Numbered from the stretch's first letter, positions 7,964 through 16,400 are shown. The stretch is 64,000 bases of DNA from Bacillota bacterium (GCA_023392615.1 JAEVYT010000039.1:186001-250000), one strand, 5' to 3'. The notes: generated by a model not told the origin, from the sequence alone. Translations and numbers: made by a program.

Positions 7964-9145
7964 TCACTCACCCTTCAGATAAGAAAAAACATTTCTCATC
8001 TGCAATTCAACACCAAGCGTCAACACATCCTCATCAATATCAAACTTTGCATGGTGATGCGGATAGATGGTGCCCTTTTCTTCGTTATAAACTCCTAAGA
8101 AGGTCATAACGGAAGGAACTCTCTGCGAGACTTCGGCAAAATCCTCTCCTGCCAAGCTTCGAAATTCCTCGATGATATCTCCTGCTCCGTATACTTCCTT
8201 CACATTCTCTTTCACCAGTTCAACAAGTCCGGGATCATTAACCAACGATGGATTGCTTGGAATATATTCCACTTCATACGTAAGCTTATGCGTGTCACAC
8301 ACACCCTGTATAATTCGTTCAAATGCCTTTAATACAATTGGCTTATTCGTCTTCTCATCCGGGAAGAGAAATCGGATGGTTCCGCTCAATGTTACAGTGT
8401 CCGTCACGACATTTCTTGCCGTTCCACCATGAATACGTCCAAATACCACTGCAATTGGCCAGAGCGGATTAAACTCCCTGCTGATTAACAGCTGCATCTC
8501 ACTAACCAGTTCACACGCACCCAGCAACGTATCACACGCTTCATGTGCCATCGCGGTATGACCTGCCTTGCCGTGAAGAATGAGTTCAAATTCCTCAGTC
8601 GTTCCAAGCACCGGTCCGCTGCTTAGCCCTACACGCCCTGATGCGATCGGGCTCCAAAGATGCAGAGCGAACGCACTATCGACCTTGGGATTTTCCAGTA
8701 TGCCCTCCATAATCATATCCAGTGCTCCGGCTTCTTCTTCATTTGGCTGAAACATCAGCTTTACATTGCCCTGTAATTGATGTCGATGTTTCACCAGTAG
8801 CTTTGCTGTGGTAAGCAATATTGCGATATGGCTGTCATGACCGCAGGCATGCATCACTCCTGAATTCTTAGATGAGAAGGGTAACCCGGTTTGTTCCTTC
8901 ACAGCAAGTGCATCCATATCCGCCCGAAGCAGCACTGTTTTCCCTTCCGGTTTGTCTCCATATATCACTGCACATACCCCGGTTTTGGCAACTGTGCAGC
9001 ACTCCAGACCTAACTGTTCCAGGTACTGCTTAATGAAGCGAGCGGTATCGTACTCCTCATAACCAAGCTCAGGATTCTCATGAAAATGTCTTCTCAGCCG
9101 GATTACTTCTTCCCTAACCTCATTTACTTCTTCTTTTATGTTCAT
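7964..9145 (-). CDS. M20 family amidohydrolase, possible N-acetyl-diaminobutyrate deacetylase (DoeB2-like)
   Basis: The 393-residue protein belongs to the M20D aminoacylase/carboxypeptidase group. Metal-ligand motifs are present: LLRADMDALAV, MHACGHDSH, QPNEEEAGA, and HLW near the middle with the closing HHHAKFDIDE. A dimerisation domain occupies roughly residues 185-295 (GKAGHTAMAHE...ARNVVTDTVTLSGTIR). Such enzymes remove acyl groups from amino acids. Next to a DoeA/EutD-type ring-opening hydrolase, removal of acetate from N-acetyl-2,4-diaminobutyrate is the expected step. In many ectoine clusters this is done by an unrelated AspA-type enzyme (DoeB/EutE), which is not visible here. The ATG start follows AAGGTGATGGG. 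Confidence 0.8.
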   Translation of the reverse strand: MNIKEEVNEVREEVIRLRRHFHENPELGYEEYDTARFIKQYLEQLGLECCTVAKTGVCAVIYGDKPEGKTVLLRADMDALAVKEQTGLPFSSKNSGVMHACGHDSHIAILLTTAKLLVKHRHQLQGNVKLMFQPNEEEAGALDMIMEGILENPKVDSAFALHLWSPIASGRVGLSSGPVLGTTEEFELILHGKAGHTAMAHEACDTLLGACELVSEMQLLISREFNPLWPIAVVFGRIHGGTARNVVTDTVTLSGTIRFLFPDEKTNKPIVLKAFERIIQGVCDTHKLTYEVEYIPSNPSLVNDPGLVELVKENVKEVYGAGDIIEEFRSLAGEDFAEVSQRVPSVMTFLGVYNEEKGTIYPHHHAKFDIDEDVLTLGVELQMRNVFSYLKGE

Positions 9146-9162
9146 CCCATCACCTTAATTTG

Positions 9163-10338
9163 TTATTTTACCAATAATCTACGAGGATAATTACAGAAGG
9201 GCTCCGCTCCGCTTTCGGTTACCACGAACGGTTCACTGATATCCACACCGCAATCGTCCAACCAAATTCCGGGAATCATATGGAAGGTCATACCCGGCTG
9301 TAATATAGTTTTGTCTCCCGGTCTTAAGCTTGCGGTATGCTCGCCCCAATCTGGTGGGTAATTAAGTCCCATTGAATATCCGATTCTGGAATCCTTGATA
9401 AAACCACTCTTTGCGATTGTTTTTGCCCAGATTCTTTCTACCTCTTCACAGGTCATGCCAGGCTTAATTCCTTCTAGCGCCGCTGTCAATCCTTCGGCTA
9501 CGGTAGCGCCAAGTGCTTTCACCTTGTCCGAAGCATTTCCTAAAATCATCGTTCTAGAGAGAGGACAATGATATCTTCGATAGTTGCCGGCAAGCTCAAG
9601 AATTACAGTATCCCCATCCTTATAAGATTCATCCGTCCAGCTTAAGTGTGGTGTTGAGGTTCTTACGCCGCTTGGCATAAGTGGAATGATGGAGGTGTAA
9701 TCTCCGCCGAATTCCGGTGTCCCTTTGATCTGTGCACGCATTACCTCGGCTGCCGCATCACATTGTCTGGTTCCGATAGAGATATTATCATAAGCGGTCT
9801 GCATCGCAATCTGAACGATTACGGCAGCTTTTCTCATGTATTCAATTTCAGCAGGACTTTTAATAATTTTAACCCAGTTAACAAGATTATGACCGCTTGC
9901 GAACGTAGCATTCGGAAGGGATGCCTCTAAGCTTTCCTGACAGCTACTGGTATAATAATATGCGTCCTTCTCTGTTCCAATCCTCTTTCGATCCAGCCCT
10001 CTTTCTTTCAGAATATCTGCTACAAATTCATAGGGATGCTTCTCGGTTGACTGTACATAATCATCGGTGTAGGGATAGATATTCTCTTCGTTAAGATAGG
10101 TGGTCAACCTTGCTGCATTACCATCCTGTCCACGTCCGAACCAGATAGGCTGTTCTTCCTCCAACGCTATGATTACACCTTGATGTACATAGAAGGACCA
10201 ACCATCAAAACCGGTAAGATAGTTCATATTGGCAGGGTCGGTTACGATTAAGACCTCTATCCCTTTCTCCTGCATGCTTTTCTTTGTGTTATCAACTCTG
10301 ATTTGATACTCCTGAGTGGTAAAATATAAATCATTCAT
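9163..10338 (-). CDS. doeA: Ectoine hydrolase (DoeA/EutD type, M24 peptidase fold)
   Basis: The 391-residue protein has an N-terminal creatinase/prolidase-type domain and a C-terminal M24 pita-bread domain. It resembles DoeA/EutD throughout as I recall the family: DPANMNYLTGFDGWSFYVHQ near residue 34, DDYVQSTEKHP, GTPEFGGDYTSIIPLMPSG, RIGYSMGLNYPPDWGEHTASLRPGD and the NYPRRLLVK end. DoeA opens the ectoine ring to N-acetyl-2,4-diaminobutyrate. The canonical M24 metal ligands are changed (LELAG for the usual IDAG, CPLSRT for ADITRT, MIPGIW for IEPG), so it is unlikely to be an ordinary metal-dependent prolidase. The ATG start follows GGAGG by 8 nt. It lies between the transporter genes and the M20 gene. 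An Xaa-Pro-peptidase-like role is less likely. Confidence 0.8.
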   Translation of the reverse strand: MNDLYFTTQEYQIRVDNTKKSMQEKGIEVLIVTDPANMNYLTGFDGWSFYVHQGVIIALEEEQPIWFGRGQDGNAARLTTYLNEENIYPYTDDYVQSTEKHPYEFVADILKERGLDRKRIGTEKDAYYYTSSCQESLEASLPNATFASGHNLVNWVKIIKSPAEIEYMRKAAVIVQIAMQTAYDNISIGTRQCDAAAEVMRAQIKGTPEFGGDYTSIIPLMPSGVRTSTPHLSWTDESYKDGDTVILELAGNYRRYHCPLSRTMILGNASDKVKALGATVAEGLTAALEGIKPGMTCEEVERIWAKTIAKSGFIKDSRIGYSMGLNYPPDWGEHTASLRPGDKTILQPGMTFHMIPGIWLDDCGVDISEPFVVTESGAEPFCNYPRRLLVK

Positions 10339-10354
10339 TCCATTAACCTCCTTA

Positions 10355-11140
10355 TTACTCCTTCTTACTTTCGTCGAGAAAACCAGATAAAAATTCCTTT
10401 AATCGGTCTGTCTCCGGGTTTGTAAATATTTTCTCCGGTGTTCCTTCTTCCGCAATTACTCCCTTTTCGAAGAAGCAAACCCGATCACCGATATCTCTGG
10501 CAAATCTCATCTCATGGGTAATCAGAAGCATCGCTGTGTTACCTTCCTGTGCGATCTCCTTAATGACCTTCAACACTTCCCCAACCAGCTCCGGATCAAG
10601 CGCTGAGGTTGGTTCGTCAAAGAGCAATATCCTTGGCTTCATCGCAAGTGCTCTTGCAATCGCAACACGTTGTGTCTGCCCCCCGGATAACTGAGATGGA
10701 TAGTAATCTATTCGATCACCCATTCCCACTTTCTCAAGCAGTTCCATTGCCAGTTCCTTTGCCTGTGCTTTCTTCATCTTTTTCACAGTAATCGGGGCTT
10801 CCATCACATTTTCTAATATTGTCATGTGGGGAAATAGATTAAATTGCTGGAATACCATTCCGATATCATTTCTCAGTCGATACAACTGTTTGTGTCTGTG
10901 CTTGATCGGTACTGGATAAAGTTTCTCTTCATTTACAAGGATTTCTCCGGAGGTTGGCTCCTCTAATGTCATCAGCAATCTGGCCAGTGTGGTCTTGCCG
11001 GAGCCACTGCCTCCGATTAAAACCACCTTCTCTCCCGGATATATCTTAAAGTCGATTTGCTTTAGTACGATTAAATCTCCATATGCTTTACTGACCTTCT
11101 TATATTCTACGATCGGTGTTTGTGTTTCACTCATACTCAT
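10355..11140 (-). CDS. Amino-acid-type ABC transporter ATP-binding protein (EhuA-like)
   Basis: This ABC ATPase has Walker A GGSGSGKTT, Q-loop VFQQFNLFPHM, signature LSGGQTQRVAIARAL, Walker B ILLFDEPTSALD and switch His ITHEMRF, again of the GlnQ/HisP group. The frame is open from TTG at 11155, but I prefer ATG at 11140, which has AAAGG 7 nt upstream; another ATG is at 11134. It follows the two permease genes and the binding protein, so it should energise that transporter. EhuA of ectoine transporters belongs to the same group. It is immediately upstream of the DoeA-like gene, consistent with uptake feeding that enzyme. Confidence 0.9.
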   Translation of the reverse strand: MSMSETQTPIVEYKKVSKAYGDLIVLKQIDFKIYPGEKVVLIGGSGSGKTTLARLLMTLEEPTSGEILVNEEKLYPVPIKHRHKQLYRLRNDIGMVFQQFNLFPHMTILENVMEAPITVKKMKKAQAKELAMELLEKVGMGDRIDYYPSQLSGGQTQRVAIARALAMKPRILLFDEPTSALDPELVGEVLKVIKEIAQEGNTAMLLITHEMRFARDIGDRVCFFEKGVIAEEGTPEKIFTNPETDRLKEFLSGFLDESKKE

Positions 11141-11210
11141 CACCATGCCTTTCAAAACCTATATTCTTTCGTCACAGCCATAAATTCGTGTGTACTTTAT
11201 TCATATTCAT

Positions 11211-11870
11211 CTATATGGTATATCTTCTGGATGCTTTTCTTGAAACCCATTGCACCAGAAGTGTTGCTACATAGCTGATAATGATAAACATAACACCAAC
11301 CACCGTAAAGCCTTCAATATACCGGAATGAAACTGCTCCTAACAGCTTCGCCTTCTGCATAATCTCCACCAATGCTATTGCAGATAAAATCGGTGTCTCT
11401 TTAAACATCGTAACCAGATAATTACCGATAATCGGGATGATCGGTGGCACTGCCTGTGGAATTACAATCTTAATCCAGGTCTGGACTTTGGAAAATCCAA
11501 TTGCATCCGCTGCTTCCCACTGTCCCTTGGGTACCGCTTCGATACCGGATCGATAAACCTCTGACAGATAGGTACTATAATGAATTCCTAATCCTATCAC
11601 ACCGGTCACAAAGGAGCTAAGTAATATCCCATACTCCGGAAGAACATAATAGAGTATGTATAACTGAACGAGCAGTGGTGTACTTCTTACAATCTCGATA
11701 AACCACTCGATTGGCTTCTTCACAAACCAATATTTCACTTTCAAAAGTACTGCAAATAATAGTCCAAGTAGTAATGCCAGTACAAACCCACCGAGTGCCG
11801 CCGATATCGTTACTCCTAGGCAGCTGGCGATCTGGGGCAATATCTCAAATAAATAATCCCATTTCCACAT
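11211..11870 (-). CDS. Amino-acid-type ABC transporter permease (EhuD-like)
   Basis: This is a His/Glu/Gln/Arg-type permease of about 219 residues from the ATG at 11870, which is preceded by GGAGGGG; the frame is also open from a TTG five codons earlier. Several membrane segments are visible (for example CLGVTISAALGGFVLALLLGLLFAVLL and GFTVVGVMFIIISYVATLLV). The ATPase-coupling loop EAADAIGFSKVQTWIKIVIPQAVPPIIP is the EAA motif. It begins 2 bp after the stop of the other permease, so the two are probably co-translated and form a heterodimer in the cytoplasmic membrane. Substrate is inferred from the catabolic genes downstream. Confidence 0.9.
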   Translation of the reverse strand: MWKWDYLFEILPQIASCLGVTISAALGGFVLALLLGLLFAVLLKVKYWFVKKPIEWFIEIVRSTPLLVQLYILYYVLPEYGILLSSFVTGVIGLGIHYSTYLSEVYRSGIEAVPKGQWEAADAIGFSKVQTWIKIVIPQAVPPIIPIIGNYLVTMFKETPILSAIALVEIMQKAKLLGAVSFRYIEGFTVVGVMFIIISYVATLLVQWVSRKASRRYTI

Positions 11871-11872
11871 AC

Positions 11873-12517
11873 TTAACCCCTCCAAACTGATAATTTTTTC
11901 TCACAATACTTAATTCCCATTGTGAACGGTCTGGAAAACAGAAAGTATATCACCAAAAGAATTATGTATATTTGCGTGGTCTGCATGGTACGATTGTTTA
12001 ATACGATGGCATAATAGGAAAAGTCAGCCAGCGTGATTAAAGAAACCAATGAAGTTGCCTTAATCAACTCAACCTGTAGATTTCCGAAGGAAGGTAACAT
12101 CATTACAAATGCCTGGGGAAGAATAATCCTTCTTAATTTTTGAAAAGGTGTAAAATTAAGTGCTATACTTGCTTCTGTCTGAGCCTTCGGAATTGACTCA
12201 ATTGTACTCTTTACTACCTCCGAGCCATAAGCTCCATAGTTTAGGCTGATCGCCAATATGGAAGTAACCAAAGCGGATAATCTTATTCCGAAGAATGGCA
12301 TTACATAATATAGCCAGAACAATTGAACCAGTAATGAGGAGCCTCGAAAGAAGCCCACATAAATTCCTGTTGTTATCTTTACAAATGAATGTCTTGAAGT
12401 CCTTAGCATTCCGACCAAAAACGAAAGAATCAGTGCAATAATGGAGGAACATATCACTGTCACTAGCGTAATCCAAAACCCATTCATTAAAAATAAAGTG
12501 ATCTTTCCAATTGACAT
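11873..12517 (-). CDS. Amino-acid-type ABC transporter permease (EhuC-like)
   Basis: The 214-residue membrane protein has several hydrophobic helices and the EAA coupling loop EASIALNFTPFQKLRRIILPQAFVMMLP, typical of the HisM/GlnP family. The start ATG has AAAGGGTG 6 nt upstream. It is 33 bp after the binding-protein gene and 2 bp before the next permease start. Together with the neighbouring permease, binding protein and ATPase it completes a four-part importer of the amino-acid type, the class that includes the ectoine transporter EhuABCD. Confidence 0.9.
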   Translation of the reverse strand: MSIGKITLFLMNGFWITLVTVICSSIIALILSFLVGMLRTSRHSFVKITTGIYVGFFRGSSLLVQLFWLYYVMPFFGIRLSALVTSILAISLNYGAYGSEVVKSTIESIPKAQTEASIALNFTPFQKLRRIILPQAFVMMLPSFGNLQVELIKATSLVSLITLADFSYYAIVLNNRTMQTTQIYIILLVIYFLFSRPFTMGIKYCEKKLSVWRG

Positions 12518-12550
12518 AATTTACACCCTTTCTGCTGTTTACTTTTTTCT

Positions 12551-13459
12551 TTATTTAATAAGCTTATCTACTGTCATTCCATTTGGTAAGTTGAATTCAT
12601 TAAAGCCATTTGCTATCAAGATTTCTTTTAATTTGCCGGACTTCTCTAACTTCTCAACACCCTTGCTGTACATCTCCTGGAAGTCAGTATCTTCGGTACG
12701 GAATGCACTTGCACCATACATGATTGTATTCTTACCGTTGATAACTTCCTGCTTAAAATCTCCAACTAATTCAAGATCATCGGAACCGGTATCTTTTAAT
12801 GCAGAGGTTAATGATGTGTTACTTGCATTGACACAATCAATACGACCGGTCTTTAAGGATTTGATTGCAGAGGAAAGATCATTCGTAATCTTAACCTGTC
12901 CGTCTTGTACACCGGAACCCTTCAGATATTCTAATTCAATTACACCGGAAGGTACGCCTACTGTGATAGAGCTGTCCTTTGCAATATCCCCATAGCTCTT
13001 TAAGCCTTTTGGATTACCCTTTTTCACTAATAATGCTTCTCCATAACTAATCTCCGGTGTGGCAAAAAGTACTTCCTTTGCTCTCTCTGGAGTTACTGCC
13101 ATACCTGCTGCAATCATGTCATATCTTCCTGCTTGTAAGCCTGAAATCAGAGCAGAGAACTCTACTAATTCACCTTTAATCTCTGTAATTCCCTCTTCTG
13201 CTAATACTGCACGTGCAATATCAACTGCTTCACCCTTAAGTTCCCCCTTCTCATCCTTGTATGCGTAAGGCACTTCATTTGCAAAACCGATTGTAACAGA
13301 TTTGCTCTCTTTACATTTTGCAAGTGTAGTTTTAGTTGAACTTCCTGCTGGCTGTGTTGCTGAAGCGTTAGAGCCCTTCTCTTTGCTTGTGCCTCCACAA
13401 GCAACCAATGATATAGCTAATACGAGTACCATACCTAATGCTGCAACTTTCTTAATCAT
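12551..13459 (-). CDS. Substrate-binding lipoprotein of amino-acid-type ABC transporter (EhuB-like)
   Basis: The 302-residue protein begins with a lipoprotein signal peptide whose lipobox is SLVAC, with the modified Cys at residue 21, followed by a low-complexity linker (GGTSKEKGSNASATQPAGSS). The rest is a periplasmic binding protein of the family 3 type: VTIGFANEVPYAYKDEKGELKGEAVDIARAV, then LQAGRYDMIAAGMAVTPERAKEVLFATP. It would capture substrate outside the membrane and hand it to the two permeases. It is the first gene of the operon. The leader upstream carries a 22-bp palindrome, a terminator-like hairpin and a second inverted repeat. Ectoine is inferred as ligand from downstream genes and not from binding residues. 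Confidence 0.88.
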   Translation of the reverse strand: MIKKVAALGMVLVLAISLVACGGTSKEKGSNASATQPAGSSTKTTLAKCKESKSVTIGFANEVPYAYKDEKGELKGEAVDIARAVLAEEGITEIKGELVEFSALISGLQAGRYDMIAAGMAVTPERAKEVLFATPEISYGEALLVKKGNPKGLKSYGDIAKDSSITVGVPSGVIELEYLKGSGVQDGQVKITNDLSSAIKSLKTGRIDCVNASNTSLTSALKDTGSDDLELVGDFKQEVINGKNTIMYGASAFRTEDTDFQEMYSKGVEKLEKSGKLKEILIANGFNEFNLPNGMTVDKLIK

Positions 13460-13513
13460 AATTTTCTCTTCCTTTCATAATCAATCTCACTTGGCTTCAT
13501 CCGGCTAATCACT

Positions 13514-13535
13514 TTTTAAAAGGGCCCTTTTAAAA
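13514..13535. promoter_or_regulatory. Perfect 22-bp palindrome in leader of transport operon
   Basis: The half-site TTTTAAAAGGG is followed directly by its exact complement. The palindrome lies 55 bp upstream of the binding-protein start. It could be an operator for a dimeric regulator or a short hairpin in the leader transcript. No protein partner can be named from sequence. Confidence 0.5.
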
Positions 13536-13613
13536 CGAAAATTCTTATACTACTTTTTCATCGTCACCCTCGACAATGATTTGGTTCCTAAGAGCCATCA
13601 GTAATATAAGAAT

Positions 13614-13645
13614 AAAAAAGAGGACGCTATCCTTCGATTGCGCCC
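13614..13645 (-). terminator. Terminator-like hairpin inside leader (possible attenuator)
   Basis: On the minus strand GGGCGC pairs with GCGTCC across a 12-nt loop and is followed by TCTTTTTT. No minus-strand gene lies upstream of it before the divergent promoter region, so it sits in the 5' leader of the transport operon. That is the layout of transcription attenuation. The stem is only 6 bp with one G-U pair. Confidence 0.45.
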
Positions 13646-13722
13646 TTGCCGTATGACAGTATCTTAACACCTTCCTTCTATTGCAACAAGTATAGCCCAG
13701 CATAGGATATTTTCTTGCCAAT

Positions 13723-13737
13723 TGTGCTTTAAGCACA
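13723..13737. promoter_or_regulatory. 7-bp inverted repeat in divergent promoter region
   Basis: TGTGCTT and AAGCACA flank a single T. The site lies between the binding-protein gene and the divergent dehydrogenase gene, where an operator acting on both would be expected. It is an operator candidate only. Confidence 0.4.
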
Positions 13738-13797
13738 TAGTTTTTTGTTATATAAATTATTTTTAATACATTATTGTAAATTTTCCTACAAATATCA

Positions 13798-13825
13798 TTG
13801 ACAAGCACAATTTTCAAGCTATAAT
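13798..13825 (+). promoter_or_regulatory. Consensus sigma-A promoter for the dehydrogenase gene
   Basis: TTGACA at 13798-13803 and TATAAT at 13820-13825 are both perfect consensus hexamers with a 16-bp spacer. The expected transcription start is about 25 bp before the ATG at 13856, which has AAGGAG 6 nt upstream. Confidence 0.8.
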
Positions 13826-13855
13826 GAGAGCAATTCAACGTGAAAGGAGCACATT

Positions 13856-14818
13856 ATGAAAATAGTCTTGCTGGAAACCCTGCGACTCGGATCGGATATT
13901 TCTTATGAATGCTTAAGAGAGTTTGGTGAAGTGGTCGGTTATGATGAAACAAACACTTATGAAGAGGCGAGAGAACGTCTGAGAGATGCCGATGTTGTAA
14001 TCGTTGATCAATTTCCAATAAATGAACAAAGCATTGGGGATGCGAAACAACTGAAATTAGTTACAATGACCTCAACTGGAACGAATTTCGTTGACTTCGA
14101 ATATACCAACAAAGTGAAGGTGGCAGTTGCTAATATCCGTGGTTACTCCACCAATTCTGTGGCACAGCATACCCTTGCCTTACTTCTCTATCTATATGAA
14201 AAGCTCTCCTACTTTGATGGATATGTAAAAGATGGTAAATATCTCGGTGATACAGAGAATTCTTCCTTCCAGACACGCTTCCATGATCTCTCTGATAAAA
14301 CTTGGGGAATCGTCGGTATGGGTCAGATTGGTGCTCAGGTAGCAAAAATCGCATCTGCCTTCGGTTGTAACGTAATCTATCACTCCACTTCTGGGGTTGG
14401 CTACAACAATGATTACCCCCATGTAAGCTTTGATGAGCTATTAGCGCAAAGTGACGTCATCTCCGTTCATACCCCTCTTAATGAAAAAACACTGGGAATG
14501 TTTAACGCAGAGGCCTTCCGAAAAATGAAACCTAGCTCCTATTTTATCAATTGTGCACGCGGAGCCATCGTAAACGAGCAAGATCTGGCTGATGCACTGA
14601 TGAATCACGAAATCACCGGAGCCGGACTTGATGTGCTAGTGGAAGAACCGATGTCTGATTCCTGTCCTCTTAAAGATCTTAAGGACAGCCAAAAGCTAGT
14701 AATCACACCACATATGGGATGGGCTTCCGTAGAATCTCGTACAAAATCGATTGAAGAGATATACCTTAACATAAAAGCATACACGAACGGAGAAGCACGA
14801 AACATCTGTACCAGGTAA
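13856..14818 (+). CDS. D-isomer-specific 2-hydroxyacid dehydrogenase
   Basis: The 320-residue NAD-dependent dehydrogenase has the family layout: a flanking catalytic domain, the Rossmann motif GIVGMGQIGAQVA near residue 148, then the catalytic Arg in NCARGAIVN, Glu in VEEPM and His in TPHMGWAS. It interconverts a 2-oxo acid and a D-2-hydroxy acid. Hydroxypyruvate/glycerate-type enzymes have this length. It has a strong promoter of its own and is divergent from the transport operon. A role in reducing a 2-oxo product of that pathway is possible but only inferred; ordinary fermentative reduction of a keto acid fits equally well. Confidence 0.88.
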   Translation: MKIVLLETLRLGSDISYECLREFGEVVGYDETNTYEEARERLRDADVVIVDQFPINEQSIGDAKQLKLVTMTSTGTNFVDFEYTNKVKVAVANIRGYSTNSVAQHTLALLLYLYEKLSYFDGYVKDGKYLGDTENSSFQTRFHDLSDKTWGIVGMGQIGAQVAKIASAFGCNVIYHSTSGVGYNNDYPHVSFDELLAQSDVISVHTPLNEKTLGMFNAEAFRKMKPSSYFINCARGAIVNEQDLADALMNHEITGAGLDVLVEEPMSDSCPLKDLKDSQKLVITPHMGWASVESRTKSIEEIYLNIKAYTNGEARNICTR

Positions 14819-14978
14819 ATCGAATCTCAAGATTCCTATGTTCCAGTAACGAAGAGTATTTTGACGTAGTCAATATGCACTCGATAGTGTTTGGCTAAAG
14901 AATTACAAAATCATAATGAATATTGACTCCGATGCAAAAATCGGACGTTAGCATCAACACTAATAAAGGAGGAATTAC

Positions 14979-15593
14979 ATGAATACCTATGCAATTACGA
15001 TTGGGCGCGAATTCGGCAGCAATGGCTGTGAAATCGGTCAGCTATTATCAAAAAAACTACATATTCCATATTACGACCGGGAAGTTATTGAGCTCGCTGC
15101 TAAGGAATCCGGATTAGATCTTAATGAAATAGAGAATTTAGAGAACATCATGAAGAAGAAAGAAATCTATTTTCTCACTAAACTTGGTTATAGTAATAAC
15201 GCATCATTAATGGCAGAGCAGGTGATTCAGGCACAGTCTAAGATCATAAGAGACTTAGCTACAAAGGAATCCTGTATCATCGCCGGCCGCTGTGCCGATT
15301 ATGTATTAAAGGAATATAAATATCTTGTGAATATCTATATCTTTGCACCTCTGGAATACAAAATAAAGCACATTATGGAGACTTATGAGCTAGACCATAA
15401 GGCGGCGGAAAATATGATTAAACAGATTGAACGTCAACGAGATAATTATTATAAGTATATCACTGGTCATAGCCGTGGAGATCACCGTACAAAGCATATC
15501 ATGATTGACTCCAGTTTATTAGGTACCGAAGAGACTGTGGAACTTTTATATCAGACCGTTATAAAACATTTTCCTGATAGAATTATCCGATAG
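14979..15593 (+). CDS. Cytidylate kinase-like family protein
   Basis: The 204-residue protein starts ITIGREFGSNGCEIGQLLSKKLHIPYYDREVIELAAKESG, the P-loop-like start of the cytidylate-kinase-like family (PF13189), and continues with CIIAGRCADYVL and a helical lid region rich in Arg (QIERQRDNYYKYITGHSRGDH). Family members are common in Clostridia next to diverse genes and their substrate is generally not known. The ATG has AAAGGAGG about 7 nt upstream. It lies between a dehydrogenase and a convergent creatininase-family gene with no obvious functional tie to either. Confidence 0.8.
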   Translation: MNTYAITIGREFGSNGCEIGQLLSKKLHIPYYDREVIELAAKESGLDLNEIENLENIMKKKEIYFLTKLGYSNNASLMAEQVIQAQSKIIRDLATKESCIIAGRCADYVLKEYKYLVNIYIFAPLEYKIKHIMETYELDHKAAENMIKQIERQRDNYYKYITGHSRGDHRTKHIMIDSSLLGTEETVELLYQTVIKHFPDRIIR

Positions 15594-15623
15594 TCATGTA
15601 AGAACAATACAATTTTTCCGTCC

Positions 15624-16400
15624 TTAGTAACCATCCCTTATTAGTATTGTTTCAATCTTTCGTGCATCCAACATTGTGTCCGCTTGCACCGTTTCTGCAA
15701 TGTTATATTCCAAATCATAGTTTGCAGGATCACCATAATAAGCAAAGGGCTTAAAGCTATCCTGAGGTGTCAAGATTTTCGCAACATCTGTACGTACTTT
15801 TTCCGGGAAAAAGGTCACCATTTGAGCGGTTTCTATCGCACCCGCATGGTAATCAGGCTCGAATCGTGTTTCTCTTGTAGGTGGATATATGATATCATGA
15901 TCCACCTCTATACCCAATTCCCACATAAAATATACTTTAAAATCCGTAGCCTGATTTGCCTCGGTTATCGCATCTTTAATCATCTGTATATGTACCGGAT
16001 CTCCATGCGCATTCTGAATAAATACTCTTCGAAAGCCCCAGCTTTTTAACGAGGCCAATATATCGATTAGTAAAGCCTTCATCGTCTCAGGGCGAACCGA
16101 GAATGTCCCAGCGAATTCGGCTACATCATTGCTGATTCCCCAATACATCGGAGGAGTTATGATAGATGAAATTCCTCTCTCTGCTAATTCTTGTTTTAAG
16201 AATCGACAAAAAATTGTACTGAGGTAAAAATCCGCAGTCAAATCCATATGCGGCCCATGCCCTTCCACAATACCAATCGGCAGCAAAACAACCGCGCCTT
16301 GATCTGCTTCTGCTTGCACTTCCTGCCAAGTCATTTCAACCATTGTTTCTTTAAAAACCGAAAAATCCTTCTGAACCCCATAAGGTATCTTCTGTTTCAT
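15624..16400 (-). CDS. Creatininase family amidohydrolase
   Basis: The 258-residue protein has the creatininase-family metal-binding blocks: GIVEGHGPHMDLTAD for the usual GSxEQHGPHLPLxTD, NAHGDPVH for NGHGGN, and HAGAIETAQM. Members hydrolyse cyclic amides or formamide-type bonds, as in creatinine amidohydrolase and the riboflavin-pathway ArfB. The changes from the standard motifs suggest a different substrate. It is a monocistronic minus-strand gene with an ATG behind GGAGGGGATATC. It lies just outside the proposed ectoine region, and a cyclic-amide substrate linked to that region is conceivable but not supported. Confidence 0.82.
   Translation of the reverse strand: MKQKIPYGVQKDFSVFKETMVEMTWQEVQAEADQGAVVLLPIGIVEGHGPHMDLTADFYLSTIFCRFLKQELAERGISSIITPPMYWGISNDVAEFAGTFSVRPETMKALLIDILASLKSWGFRRVFIQNAHGDPVHIQMIKDAITEANQATDFKVYFMWELGIEVDHDIIYPPTRETRFEPDYHAGAIETAQMVTFFPEKVRTDVAKILTPQDSFKPFAYYGDPANYDLEYNIAETVQADTMLDARKIETILIRDGY

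Noticed and set aside
13545..13838. 97-codon minus-strand ORF in the leader of the transport operon
   Set aside because: Composition is that of noncoding A+T-rich sequence, it has no recognisable motif, and it overlaps the hairpins and promoter of the neighbouring genes.
13460..13855. T-box or known riboswitch in the leader
   Set aside because: I looked for the T-box conserved sequence and for SAM, lysine, purine and glycine core motifs and found none; only hairpins and palindromes are supported.
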